A DNA stretch of 64,000 nucleotides from Enoplolaimus lenunculus. Its lineage: Eukaryota > Nematoda > Enoplea > Enoplida > Thoracostomopsidae. How positions within the stretch are numbered: position 1 is the first letter of the stretch; each line of letters opens with the position of its first letter. Location: NCBI GenBank assembly GCA_030248215.1, contig JASANG010001290.1:1-64000 (forward strand), in the 5' to 3' direction. Below are positions 35,173 to 64,000 of the stretch, piece by piece. A program made the position numbers and the translations under genes. The notes under the pieces were generated by a model. The model worked only from the letters and a program-made list of their open reading frames with translations, made no database searches and had not been told where the DNA came from.

Positions 35173-38100
35173 ATGCATTCAATGCTTAGTGTTTTCGCCT
35201 TTGTGCTGATGCTATGCGCATCAACTTATGGTACCACGCATCACTCACGTCATCCACAACGAAAACTTCATCAACCGTGTTTTCAACCTCATTCAAATCG
35301 GCATTTAATGCGTCAAAAGTACGTTTCTAGTCTTGGACTGTTTATATATCACAAAACTTCAGATTTATCGGCAAGACAGGTTGTCATCAGGCAAACGCTT
35401 ATAAACATGCTGGTGAGATACCACGGTTCTTTCAAAGAAACGTTTGTTTACTGCTTCACAGCAAAAAAATGGTTAGTGAAATTGACTCTCTCTGAAATAG
35501 GCTTTTCCGGAATACACAAACTGAGTCAAAATTCGACTCCGCCAGAGTTAAATTCGACTATAACTGAGTCACTCGGTGAGTCGAATTTGACTCTGGCGGA
35601 GTGGAATTTGACTCAGTTTGTGTAGTCCGGAAAAGCGTATTTCGGAGAGAGTCAATTTGACTCCCCATTTTTTGCAGTGTAGTGGCATGAGGCCAAGTAA
35701 GTGTGCTTTTTAGTATGGGGGTCTATATTAACAATGTGACAAACAATTTCGTCAAACTTGAACATTTGATAGAAAAGTACACCAACCAACGACTCGGTTT
35801 CCCGTCGTTGGGTTTTGGGACGAAATCCTAGGGATAAGGGAGCTTGAGAAGCCCAGCCTCGATAGCTACAGGGTGACAGTGCTCGGCCGCAGCCGGATGG
35901 TGGCAGGTTTCCACAGAAAAGTTTTAGTTTCAGTCCTCAGTCTTTGTGAAATCATATCTGCATGATGTATGTGCTAGCGTGCACTCTCTCCGAAATAGGC
36001 TCTACAGGGCTACACAAACTGAGTCAAATTCGATTCCGCCAGAGTCAAACGTGCGATTCAGTGAGTTGAATTTGAGTCTGACGGAGAAGAATTTGACTCT
36101 AGTGTGTGTAGTCCGTAGAGCCTATTTCGAATAGAGTACTTTCGACTCACTATTTTTGCAGTGGTTCTCGGCCGTAGCACACTAAGCTAGCTACTGCCAT
36201 TGACCACTCAATTGTCATCTAGCACGCAATATGCGGGCTTAACGATTCCTAAGCGTAAGCTTAACTTTCTAAACTTAAAGAATAAACAAAAAATTAGAAA
36301 GCTTACTGTAGTGACCCGAATAACAGGGGGTAGTAAGAAGGGGGTCCACATTATGAGTCCTAATCAATAGGAGTCCACATCCCTAATAAGAGTCCGTATG
36401 CGGATAGAGTACCTAAACACTAATTAGAGTCCATAAATTTCAATTATCCTTACCTGAAGCGCATAATGACTAGTGGACCAAATAATCTTGAGTTCGAAAT
36501 TTTAAAGTGCACTTACGTTTTGAAAGTAACATTCCAAAGTATAACCTTGCATTATCGCTCAAGCTTGTGATGCAAGGCAAAATACGTTTAATTAACCGGA
36601 TAGTTGCAATACCGGAAATATCTATCAGTAAGGAAGGGTGTCGGAGGGCTGGTTGAAAATAAATATTAGTCCGTAACCGAATAACAAGGGGATACCTTCT
36701 GGAGAGGTAAAATAAATATCAGTCCCCCTCTCATTTGGGTCGCAGTACTCCTTTGTGGCCCCAGCCCGCCTCTCAACAATGCATGTGCTCGATCCCGGAT
36801 ATTTTGCATTGATGGGTTTATTTGTTTATGTTTTCAGAACTCACAAACGTCCTCATGAATATTCAGCAATATTGGATGCTTTGCCAGCTTCATGGGATTG
36901 GCGCAATGTCGAAGGCGTCAACTACTGCAGTCCTACTCGAAACCAACATATTCCACAATGTACTAAAAATATTGTTGCTTTACTTAAGTGGTGTACATTG
37001 ATGTCAACAAATTGACCAATGATAGGGGACTGCCTTAAGCACAAGCCTAAATCCACGCCTAAACCAAGATTAAGCCTAAACAAAAGCCTAATCCGGTAAG
37101 ATTTGCCTCAAACTAAACTTACCTGTCTCTAACTCACTAACAGCTATCTCCCTGCACAGGCCCCATGCCTATTTTACGTGGGCACACAAAGCGATAATTT
37201 CATGGAACATTATCCATGCTCAACATTGACAGGATATCAAAGTATCAGAAGGGGAACGATTGATTTCATCTCGATTTAAAATCGGGATACGCTGTAGTTT
37301 TGAAAACAGACCAATTTTTTTGTAGAGCTCATGAACAATCATGCAGGGCCGTAGTCACATGGAGCGAAAAGCCACCTACAAGACATCGTTACCGCCATTG
37401 GCCCTTGCGCAATAGAAACTTTTCTACATCGTCGAAAGAGTTTATTTGTTACGAAAATTTTCCCTGTACCTTTTACGAATCTCTATGCCATCCTTTAACA
37501 ATGCATGATTGTGTTGTTACACAAGAATGACTTCTGAATATCATCTCGTTTCCTCTTTTTGTTGAATGATGTCAAATGACAAACTACGTTAAAAATCATC
37601 CCTTTCGTATCTTTTCAGCCAAATGAAATATTTTAGCATTGTAGCAACACACACTAATTGACCGTATTCTCAAATGCTTGTAGCATCGCAAACTGGCCTA
37701 TGCCTTGTAAAGCTTGAGAACACCTGGAAGATGAAATAAGACGCGTATTGTTTGCACGTTGAGATCAGCAGATGTCACAGTTTACTTGTTCGACAGTCTA
37801 AATATCGGCGCTATAAGTAGCTTGAAATTACTTTTATAGTATTTATCGCCAGCTGGTGATAGGCCTTGCAACTTTGAAAACCGATTAATGATTAGATTAG
37901 CAACTTATCTTTACACCATCAGATTAGCAACTTTCACAGTTCGCTAGCTTGAAAACATAAATGTTCCAAATGCGACTTAATAGATTTGGCTTTCCATCTC
38001 AATACGTTGGTTTGATTTTTTAGATTGCGGATCATGCTGGGCAATGGGAAGCACAAGTGCGCTTGCAGATCGCATTAACATCAAACGCAAAGCGCACTGG

Positions 38101-41100
38101 CCAGGCGCATATTTATCAGTGCAGCACGTGATTGATTGCGCAAACGCTGGCAGTTGCGAAGGAGGTGACGCGTTGCCAGTATACAAATACGCTCATGAAC
38201 ACTTCCTTGTCGACGAGTCGTGTGATAATTACCAAGCCAGAGATGGAAGTATGAACCTAAAAACCATTAAGTACACACAAAAAAGTATTTCTGAATTTAT
38301 TCAGAAAACTGTTTTCTGTGGCAAATCTGAAAAGTTTTGCTGATATTTAAGACAATATTTTTCTAAAAATAACTGGAAAACGTTTATTTTCAGACTTTGT
38401 TTCAAAACGTTTTTTGAAAACATTTCTGTTATAACAGAAATACTTTTCAGGAGCACCTTGCTAATCATATTTCTCAAATGCAAGAAATTTTTTCTCAAAT
38501 ATCAGAAATATTATTTTGAGTGTAATGTTTAAAGTTGTACACAGTATTCAAATCAATATTCATCGATACTAAAATTAAAAAACCTAGAAGCGAAAACTTT
38601 TGTTTGCAAAAGGGGAATGTGAAGTTCAAATATCTAGGTGTTCCACGATTTGTAGGGTTTTGTTTGGAAAACGAGAAAAGTAGATAATTCAGACGTCTTT
38701 CTTTCACCGATTTGTTAGATAGAAATCTGATGTGTGGAGTTCTTTTTCGAAAACAGGAAAAAACAAAAAATTAAACGCTTAAGTTTTCTTTCTCTGTATG
38801 GTTTGGTTGGGTGGAAAAATTTTAAGTGTAGGAGTATCCTATCCAGCCCTTGAGCGCGTACGTCTGTCGAGTTTGTCTCAAAATATTGTTTAGGGGAGTT
38901 TTTGTTTGCAAGAGGCCCAGGTAAAAAAACGCAACCAAGTGCCTGGAGAAGCCGTTGAAAGGAGTAGACTAAAAACCCTCTACCCTCTATCTGAAGCACC
39001 GTACAATAAATCGCATCCAAATTTACATTCAAACATTCCTACAGTTAGCCTTATACTTACATTTAATGTTAGACAGTAGATAAGCATTTTCCACTTTTCC
39101 ATTTTCCAAACAAAAACCCAGCCTGTACTGTTTCTTACGAAACCAAGGGACATCTAGCGCGTCAACGATAGGAGTGCCTATGCAGGACTCCTGTGCCGTT
39201 ATTGTCAAATGTGTAGGTACAGTAATTATATAGAATCAATTTTATAGTAATAGGTTTTCAAACTCACTAACTATACATGTTGCAGTTTGTGAACTCAAAA
39301 TCAATATAGAAGTAGAGCAAATCATATGCGAAAAATGTGCTAAGTTTTGAGCCTCAGCATTCACAATTTTCGAATATTACATGACTTATATATCACCAGC
39401 TAGTGATATCTGCTACACACGTTTCAGAATACCGGCCCTGACCACAGGTATGCCACATTGGAAAATGAGAAGAACGCAAAACCGTGCTACAACTATTACT
39501 TGTACAATTTTTATGTGTTTGCAGCTTGCAACCCATTCAATGTATGTGGTAACTGTAAAACGTTCGGCCCAAAGCAAAAAGAATGTTATGCGTACACGAA
39601 TTTTGTCCGATATCGAGTTGGTGATTATGGACCAGTGTCTGGTCGGGACCACATGATGGCCGAAATTTACAAAAACGGACCTATTGCGTACGTTTTCACT
39701 AGATACATCATTTCGTTTTAAAGCACAAAGCCTAAAAGCCTACAGTGTCTAATGAATTACTCACAGCTTGGTATTTTGTAATATTTTTTGAGTAAAAACT
39801 TACAAACAGGTTCCTAGTTTTTCGTGATAGCCCGGTATATATGTCGCGACCCAGTATAAAATAGTGAACACCATTTGTCCTATATTTTCAGGACAGACAG
39901 AACAACTGTTGGAATTGGACAGGTCTAAAAGGCAAAATAGTAAACAACCTTCTTAAATTTTCCAGCACATGAGTTTTGATGTTTCCGCAGGACGACAGTA
40001 ACTAATCTTTTTCTGAAAAAGTATTTCTGTTTCTCATATGTGGATTTTTGTTTCAGATGTGGCATTGCAGTGACCGACCGCTTTGAGAATTATACAAGCG
40101 GTGTCTATGAAGAGTACCAGGATGACGCTCAGGTAAGTGTTGAAAAGTTTACAAATGTAATTTTTCAGAAAACGGAGTCAGATAAACTTTTCAGTCGTTA
40201 ATATTAAGCTTACTGTATTTTGAATCAAATTTATATACTAACATGGTTGCAATATTCGTAGCACCAACATCTTTACAATGATGTATGCACACATTGGGTC
40301 AAATTTTTTGCAACATTTACTGACGACGCTTTAAGAAAACTTTACCAAATCTGATATATGGCACGAATGGTCACATTGTATACATCATTGCATAAAGCCA
40401 AAATTGTGCTTTGTCTTCATTTCGAACCAAGATTTTAGTTCTGAATTTCAGATAAATCATATAGTTTCCGTTGTTGGCTGGGGAATGGATCATGATACTG
40501 GCCACGAACACTGGATTGTACGCAATTCGTGGGGATCGCCATGGGTGAGTATCAGGGTGCAACCGGAATTCCGGTTGTGGTAGGGAAATCCGGTATTTTT
40601 CACTATCCGGTTCCGGTCAGAAATCCGGTATTTTTTCACCGGAATTTTCCGGTATTTTCGGTATTGAAAATTTTTTCATATTCGAAAATTTAAGCAAAAT
40701 TGGCATATTATTCGAACTTATTTATCTAAAACTGTCCGAGCGTGTATTGCCAAAATTTTCAATTGCGCCACACTACATAATTTATCATATGTTTCCACCT
40801 GCTGCATTTGTTTCAGGATTTTGGCATTCTAAATGGTGTGTTTACAGCCTTAAAAGCGATAGAATAGCGCTTAAAAATTAATTTTTCGGTAACAAAGATT
40901 TTTATTTTCCGATTCCGGCTCCGGTATTTTTTTAACTTTCCGTTCCGGTATTTTTTAATTCCGGTTGCACCCTGGTGAGTATGACTATATAAAAGTAGCT
41001 TAACTCACATTAGCTATGCGATCAAGTTTGAGATGTTGAAACATCCTTGGTGTATACCAAAAATTCGCCTACACATCAGAAATACCAGTGGTAGGCGGTT

Positions 41101-41690
41101 TATAAAAATAACGAAAACAACATCACTAGGGTTGAAATTTTGAAAATCAGTTTGTTTTGAGTTTAAACACGGTTCAGGTACCCAAATATTAATGCGCGGT
41201 TTTACAACACTCTTTTCGACAGATCGCAGAAGGGAGCCCAGAATAGAAACTGTCAGCAACGACGCGGTACCAATAAGTCATGAGTGCAATGGGCTTGTGG
41301 CAGGTTTTAGCGGATATACCTACGTTGCTAGCAAAAAGCGGTGTAAAACGATAGCAATAGTGTTTCTCATGAACAAATAATGCAATAGTTCTATGCGCGT
41401 ATTTGCAAAACTGCTCATGCCTACTTACACGAAAGACATGGGCACATAATAACGCAAACGCCTTTTGAACATCTTTTAAACCATTTATATTCAAATGCTT
41501 CTGTTTTTGGTACTTTGTGTGTACCTTTCGTTCACACTCTGTCAACTGACATTTAAAAACATACACTGATTTCTAGGGTGAACACGGTTATTTTCGCATA
41601 GTGACAAGCAAAGACAAGCAAGGCCGCGGGGATAAATACAACCTCGCCATTGAAACAATGTGCGCATACGCCGATCCACTCGTATGGTAG
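35173..41690 (+). CDS. CTSZ: Cathepsin Z (cathepsin X), C1A papain-family carboxypeptidase
   Basis: Seven exons: 35173-35318, 36838-36959, 38024-38248, 39525-39687, 40057-40132, 40452-40544, 41577-41690. All phases agree, giving 312 residues against 303 in human. A signal peptide ([20 protein letters not shown]) is followed by a short propeptide, as is usual for this enzyme. The mature part starts near [26 protein letters not shown] holds the catalytic Cys and the HIP mini-loop typical of cathepsin X, which supports one-residue carboxypeptidase action (family knowledge). The catalytic His is in [11 protein letters not shown] and the Asn in [11 protein letters not shown]. Exon 7 ends [17 protein letters not shown]. 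It is a lysosomal or secreted protease. The exon 6 donor lies in a transposon target duplication (see 40553). A possible poly(A) signal AATAAA is near 42036. Confidence 0.96.
35457..35679. mobile_element. Inverted-repeat MITE (GTCAAATTGACTC family) in cathepsin Z intron 1
   Basis: CACAGCAAAAAAATGG at the left pairs with CCATTTTTTGCAGTG at the right. GAAATAGGCTTTTCCGGA, ACACAAACTGAGTC and TTCGACTCCGCCAGAG recur inverted in the right half. The whole could form one long hairpin. Related copies are at 35980-36165 and, in part, 14150-14245 and 5530-5575. Confidence 0.75.
35975..36165. mobile_element. Second GTCAAATTGACTC-family MITE in cathepsin Z intron 1
   Basis: CACTCTCTCCGAAATAGGCT, CTACACAAACTGAGTC and GATTCCGCCAGAGTC on the left match in reverse GACGGAGAAGAATTTGACTC, GTGTAGTCCGTAGAGCC and ATTTTTGCAGTGG on the right. 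It lies 300 bp after the first copy. Confidence 0.7.
36306..36745. mobile_element. CTGTAGTGACCC-family MITE, TA target duplication, just before cathepsin Z exon 2
   Basis: The left end is CTGTAGTGACCCGAATAAC and the right end ATTTGGGTCGCAG, both flanked by TA. It shares the CCTAATCAATAGGAGTCC and GGGGATACCTTCTGG blocks with other copies. It stops 92 bp before the exon 2 acceptor at 36838. Confidence 0.7.
37025..37165. repeat. Degenerate telomere-like tract in cathepsin Z intron 2
   Basis: ACAAGCCTAAATCCACGCC, AAGATTAAGCCTAAAC and AAGCCTAATCC are degenerate CCTAAG units. The tract after it (TGTCTCTAACTCACTAACAG and TGCACAGGCCCCATGCC) resembles the text that follows similar tracts at 49020-49125 and 56880-56995, so these three form a further subfamily. 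Confidence 0.5.
40553..40974. mobile_element. hAT-type MITE inserted at the cathepsin Z exon 6 splice donor
   Basis: It begins CAGGGTGCAACCGGAATTCC and ends TTCCGGTTGCACCCTG. The 8-bp target duplication is GTGAGTAT at 40545-40552 and again at 40975-40982, perfect. The left copy is also the 5' splice site used after SWGSPW at 40544. It is 422 bp, with no reading frame of its own. Confidence 0.92.
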
Positions 41691-44600
41691 ACGAGAGCTG
41701 AAAACAAATTTTTTTATACGTTACATATTTTGTATTTTAGTTAACAGGCTGGCTGGGAACAATGACCTCATTTTTACGCTAAGGTTTAGAAATATGCGTA
41801 TACTACTGTTATGGGCCGGTTCTTTTACATCGGCCAAACCATCAACAATCTTAAGTCTTCTGGTTGCAAAACAACGTAACATAGGGGTCGACATATTTTA
41901 ACTTCCGTGGATAAAGCACACAAAGTTCAAGTTAAAAGTACTGGTTCTCGATGCAAGAATTTTATTGCTTCATCTCCAGTGTTATATGTCGCTAACTTTG
42001 CCCATCAAACCATAAAAGTACTATGCACTCCAGTGAATAAAACAAAGTTTTTATTTCAATTTCTATTACATATACAATTTATACAATCTACATGTCAACG
42101 ACATAATATGACCTTAAGGGCGAACAGTGCTTGCCAAATTTATAATGACCCTAAAGTGAACTAAATTCCTTATTCTCAACATAAATAAGCATAGTTTCTG
42201 AAAAAGATCTTATTCAATTATGAACAACCAAAAAAATTTTCCAAATAAAGTACATGTACTGTACTAACCAGAATAAGATGAGAAGGTTGCTGACATTTAT
42301 TTTGTCTCTCAAGAGGAGACCACTCACGTTGTTCGGTTTTGAACTGATATTATGTCTGCAATGAAAATTTGCGAGATATATACTTAATTTGTAACTGATT
42401 TTAAGCGTAAAAATAACGCATTTCCGGTATTTCTATTACAAAAACGGATACCGATTTTTACCGGAAACGGAAACAGATATCCGGCTACACCCTGTTAATT
42501 ACATTACTTTAGGGATATACTAGAGTATGCTGCTACGTATATATTATATATGGGCAAATTTTATACTTTGAGTAATGAATCAAATGCTGTATTACGGCCT
42601 AACTCGTAATTTTTACCTCGCCCATTTACCAAAGTATTCTTAAACCTTGATAGCTATCTACAACCTGAAAACATTCCAGCTGACCGGATACGTTAATGGT
42701 TTCAAAATTATGAAAAATTCTAGAAATAGCGTCCCTAGATTCAGACCGCCTCAAAAATAGCCAAATTCAAGCAACGGTTTCAAAGCAAGCTATTGGTTCT
42801 GACATATATGCAATGCTTGAAAATCGTAGCTATACGTTATATGAAACGAATGATAAAAATTTAAAATAGAGTAATTATTGCAACTTAAGCAAATAATATG
42901 TACAAAGGCTACAATAAATTTGGTCCAACTAAGACACAAAATATGCAAATCTATTGAAAACGCTGAAGACACGAGAAAGAGCTTATCAGAAAGCATAAAT
43001 ATACGTTAGCTGCGCCGTAGAGATGCTGGTAGGATTTTCGTGAATTGTAAACCAGTATCCAATAAACGAGCCACCGCGGTATGTCCCTATCATTAAATCA
43101 AAACACAGAATTATATGCTCAAGATTGGCAGACACTTCAACAATGGGACTGCAACACACTTGACGATTGTAAATCATCAGACCTAACAACTTATTTTTCA
43201 TTCTTCGTAGGTACTTATATATTTTTCCGCTAACTTAAAGATATTCTCATACTTCAAAACAAAATTTTACGGTATGAAACAACAATATCCGTATACCGAA
43301 AGGTTAAAAAGAGATTCATGAATTAAATAAATAGAAACACAACCAAAATGAATAAGAAAAACCAGCATAAAGTGAATGGAACACACCGAAAAAAGTCAAA
43401 ACCTTTTCAATATATATGTAGAACTATATTCTATTCGGTTCAGCAATTCCATTTGAACGATCCTGAGGCCCCTTACGGTGGCTGCATTCGTTTTAACTAT
43501 TTTAATCGGTTGAATACCGTCCGCCGTGGTCTGGCAACGAATATCAATGTATACTTTTAACTGTAGTTTCTGTTGTCAGTTGAACATGGGTTTTGCGTCT
43601 GTTACTTCTGGATACGATACGATTTCTTCTTTAATATTATAGTATGTCCCATTGAAATAATGTTATTGAACTTGCCGACTTGCGAGTTTTCTATAGCGAT
43701 TATGAAACAACACACCTGTATTTAACGAAACCACAGATGATCCCTCTGATTGTAAAAAAGCACATCAAAAAGTGAATAAAACATTACATAATGCAGAGTG
43801 CGAAATATCGTGACTAAAAACAGTAGCAAAAAGTAAAAAAAGTAACATTCCATAAATGTACGGACGTTTGAGAAAATATAAATGTACACACAAAAAACAA
43901 AAATAAATAAAAAAGTTCGCGACGCAATACAAAAGCATAAAAGTGTCGCGTGATGGTTCACAACTATGATACATCGAAAGTGTTGCACAAAATTAATTAT
44001 CATTTCAGAAATAAATATCATTACAAGCAGAGATGGAAATGGAGCGACGAACGCTAGTCATTTCTGAAGCCATCTCATAGGACGTCGCAAAAAACATGCT
44101 CCATCTAAACCCATTACAGTAGCGGAAATAAAGGAGTAAAATTAACAGACTATGAGCGATTTCAAAATAATTACACCATTCGACGTATTACGCAACATGG
44201 TATAACATTATGTGAGTCAAAAGAACAAAACCACTTGCGCAAACCGAGTGCAAAAAACCAGACAACTGCAAATCGATCCATACTAAACTCAACTCTCGAA
44301 ATAAATTTAAACTGAGCGTTGGATACTACTTAATGATGAAACCAACCTTAATCTCAATATTAATTACCCCATCTGGTTATTTTTACTCCTAAAATTCGGC
44401 TAAAATGAGCGCATTAAATAATAATTTGTAGCTAAAAGGATTTTCACCTTAAGTCCACTAATGTATGTAAGTTCTCTCCACTCATGATATCATACCATGT
44501 TGCGTAATGCATCAAATGGTGCAATTCTGGGATTACACATGCAAATATGTATTATTTTTTTGGGGTAGGTCGATTTACTATAAACCCACCCCAAGCACTC

Positions 44601-45212
44601 CCACATGTGGAAGGGGGATAAAACCCCCAATAGAAATTTAAGATACGTACGTAGTCACTCAGCCGAAGAAATTTTAGCTTAATCCTGACGCAAAACATTC
44701 AAAACCGAAAGAAAATAATATTCTGATTGTGATCCATATGGTGTATCTGAGCTATAAAGTAGTAAAATATACCCCGCGTCGGTCCGCTTCCATTGAATCC
44801 AATACCACACACCCGTCTCTGCTTACTAGCACTTATAACATACATAACATAAAAACAGACGTCGTTTCCCTACGGTTTTTCTAATGTGGACGAAGCAACA
44901 ACTGTCTATATAAGAAAATTTTCTTGTATTTAAAGCTGCACGTTCGACGCGTTGCCGCAAACTTTGGTGTAGGCAACCAACTTATAAACGTAAAAATAAC
45001 ACAACCTTTATTTATAGCCTAAATCCACATGTTTTCAAATTTTAAATAATAAATTAATTGCTACATTTACCGAAAAAAGCCTAAACGCCCCGAATGTGCA
45101 TTATTTAACTAATTTTGTCGAAACAACTTATGTCTTTATTGCAAACATTCGACTGCACCTGAAAGGCAATAATTTCACGTAGAAACTCATACGAAGGAGA
45201 TTGGCTATTTTT
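41691..45212. other. Intergenic region between convergent cathepsin Z and par-3
   Basis: The two genes end towards each other. Near 41780-41840 is a piece of the telomere-repeat MITE (TTACGCTAAGG..ATGGGCCGGTTC..CATCGGCC). The rest (42500-45200) shows no exon chain. An open frame at 43348-43560 looks mildly coding-like but lacks support. GGGGTAGG..CCACCCC near 44560-44600 is a short inverted repeat. Confidence 0.5.
42420..42494. repeat. Right-end fragment of the hAT-like MITE family
   Basis: TTCCGGTATTTCTATTAC, ACCGGAAACGGAAACAG and ATCCGGCTACACCCTG match the right end of the CAGGGTGCAACCGG family. No left end was found. Confidence 0.5.
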
Positions 45213-45218
45213 TTTATT
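45213..45218 (-). promoter_or_regulatory. Poly(A) signal AATAAA of par-3
   Basis: On the minus strand TTGAATAAAAAAAATAGCC lies about 150 nt after the TAG/TAA-type end of the long terminal frame at 45365. It fits a normal metazoan 3' end. Confidence 0.55.
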
Positions 45219-45364
45219 CAATTACAATCTGATATTATACAATAGAAGCCACCAGATTAGGCAGTTCTCAATCGCTATTTTAAACCAGTCTAGCGAAAAG
45301 TACACAAGTGCCAAAACATAGCTTGGCAAGCTATTTCGCAACCACTATACAGTTCCAATTTCAA

Positions 45365-63862
<18,498 letters not shown>

Positions 63863-64000
63863 CTGCAAAGAAATTGTAAATTTAACACAATTTGCAGTCA
63901 GTTCATATACGTGAATTCAAATTTCATTCAATACCGATACGGCAGAGTATGATTTGGAGAGCCAAAATTTTGTTGGGATTGACGATCTTCAAATTATATC

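Noticed and set aside
43348-43560. A 70-codon plus-strand frame starting MNKKNQHKVNG
   Set aside because: It has no family resemblance and no partner exons, and the length is within what is expected by chance.

Overview
The window looks like a piece of an AT-rich, repeat-laden animal genome, most likely a nematode. The organism call is inference. It rests on many degenerate (TTAGGC)n tracts (the nematode telomere unit), spliced genes with GT-AG introns of roughly 100 bp to 5 kb, and metazoan genes such as par-3. No rRNA, CRISPR, bacterial operon or intact transposase gene was seen.

Layout. (1) 1-3305, minus strand: start of an unrecognised, probably secreted protein gene, three exons, running off the left edge. 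(2) 3306-23529: a 20-kb gene-poor stretch filled with small inverted-repeat elements, tRNA-derived SINEs and telomere-like tracts. (3) 23530-31292, minus strand: a near-complete gene for GPI ethanolamine phosphate transferase 2 (PIGG), about 17 exons. (4) 31293-35172: intergenic, with two SINEs and a tRNA-bearing repeat. (5) 35173-41690, plus strand: a complete seven-exon cathepsin Z (cathepsin X) gene. (6) 41691-45364: intergenic, ending with the par-3 poly(A) signal. (7) 45365 to beyond the right edge, minus strand: a PAR-3/Bazooka polarity scaffold with PDZ2, PDZ3, the aPKC-binding motif, a Tyr/Pro-rich region and a very long Asn/Gln-rich terminal exon.

The genes do not form a pathway. PIGG acts in the ER on GPI anchors, cathepsin Z in the endolysosome, and PAR-3 at the cell cortex. 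The most unusual points are these. (a) The terminal par-3 exon is open in two overlapping frames for about 2.2 kb, and an 86-nt upstream exon, by inclusion or skipping, would choose the frame. (b) A hAT-type MITE inserted exactly at a cathepsin Z 5' splice site, so its 8-bp target duplication copied the splice donor to both sides. (c) A MITE family carries the telomere-like repeat inside it and so can scatter interstitial telomeric tracts. Exon borders were set by hand from GT/AG signals and reading phase. No alignment or expression data were available.
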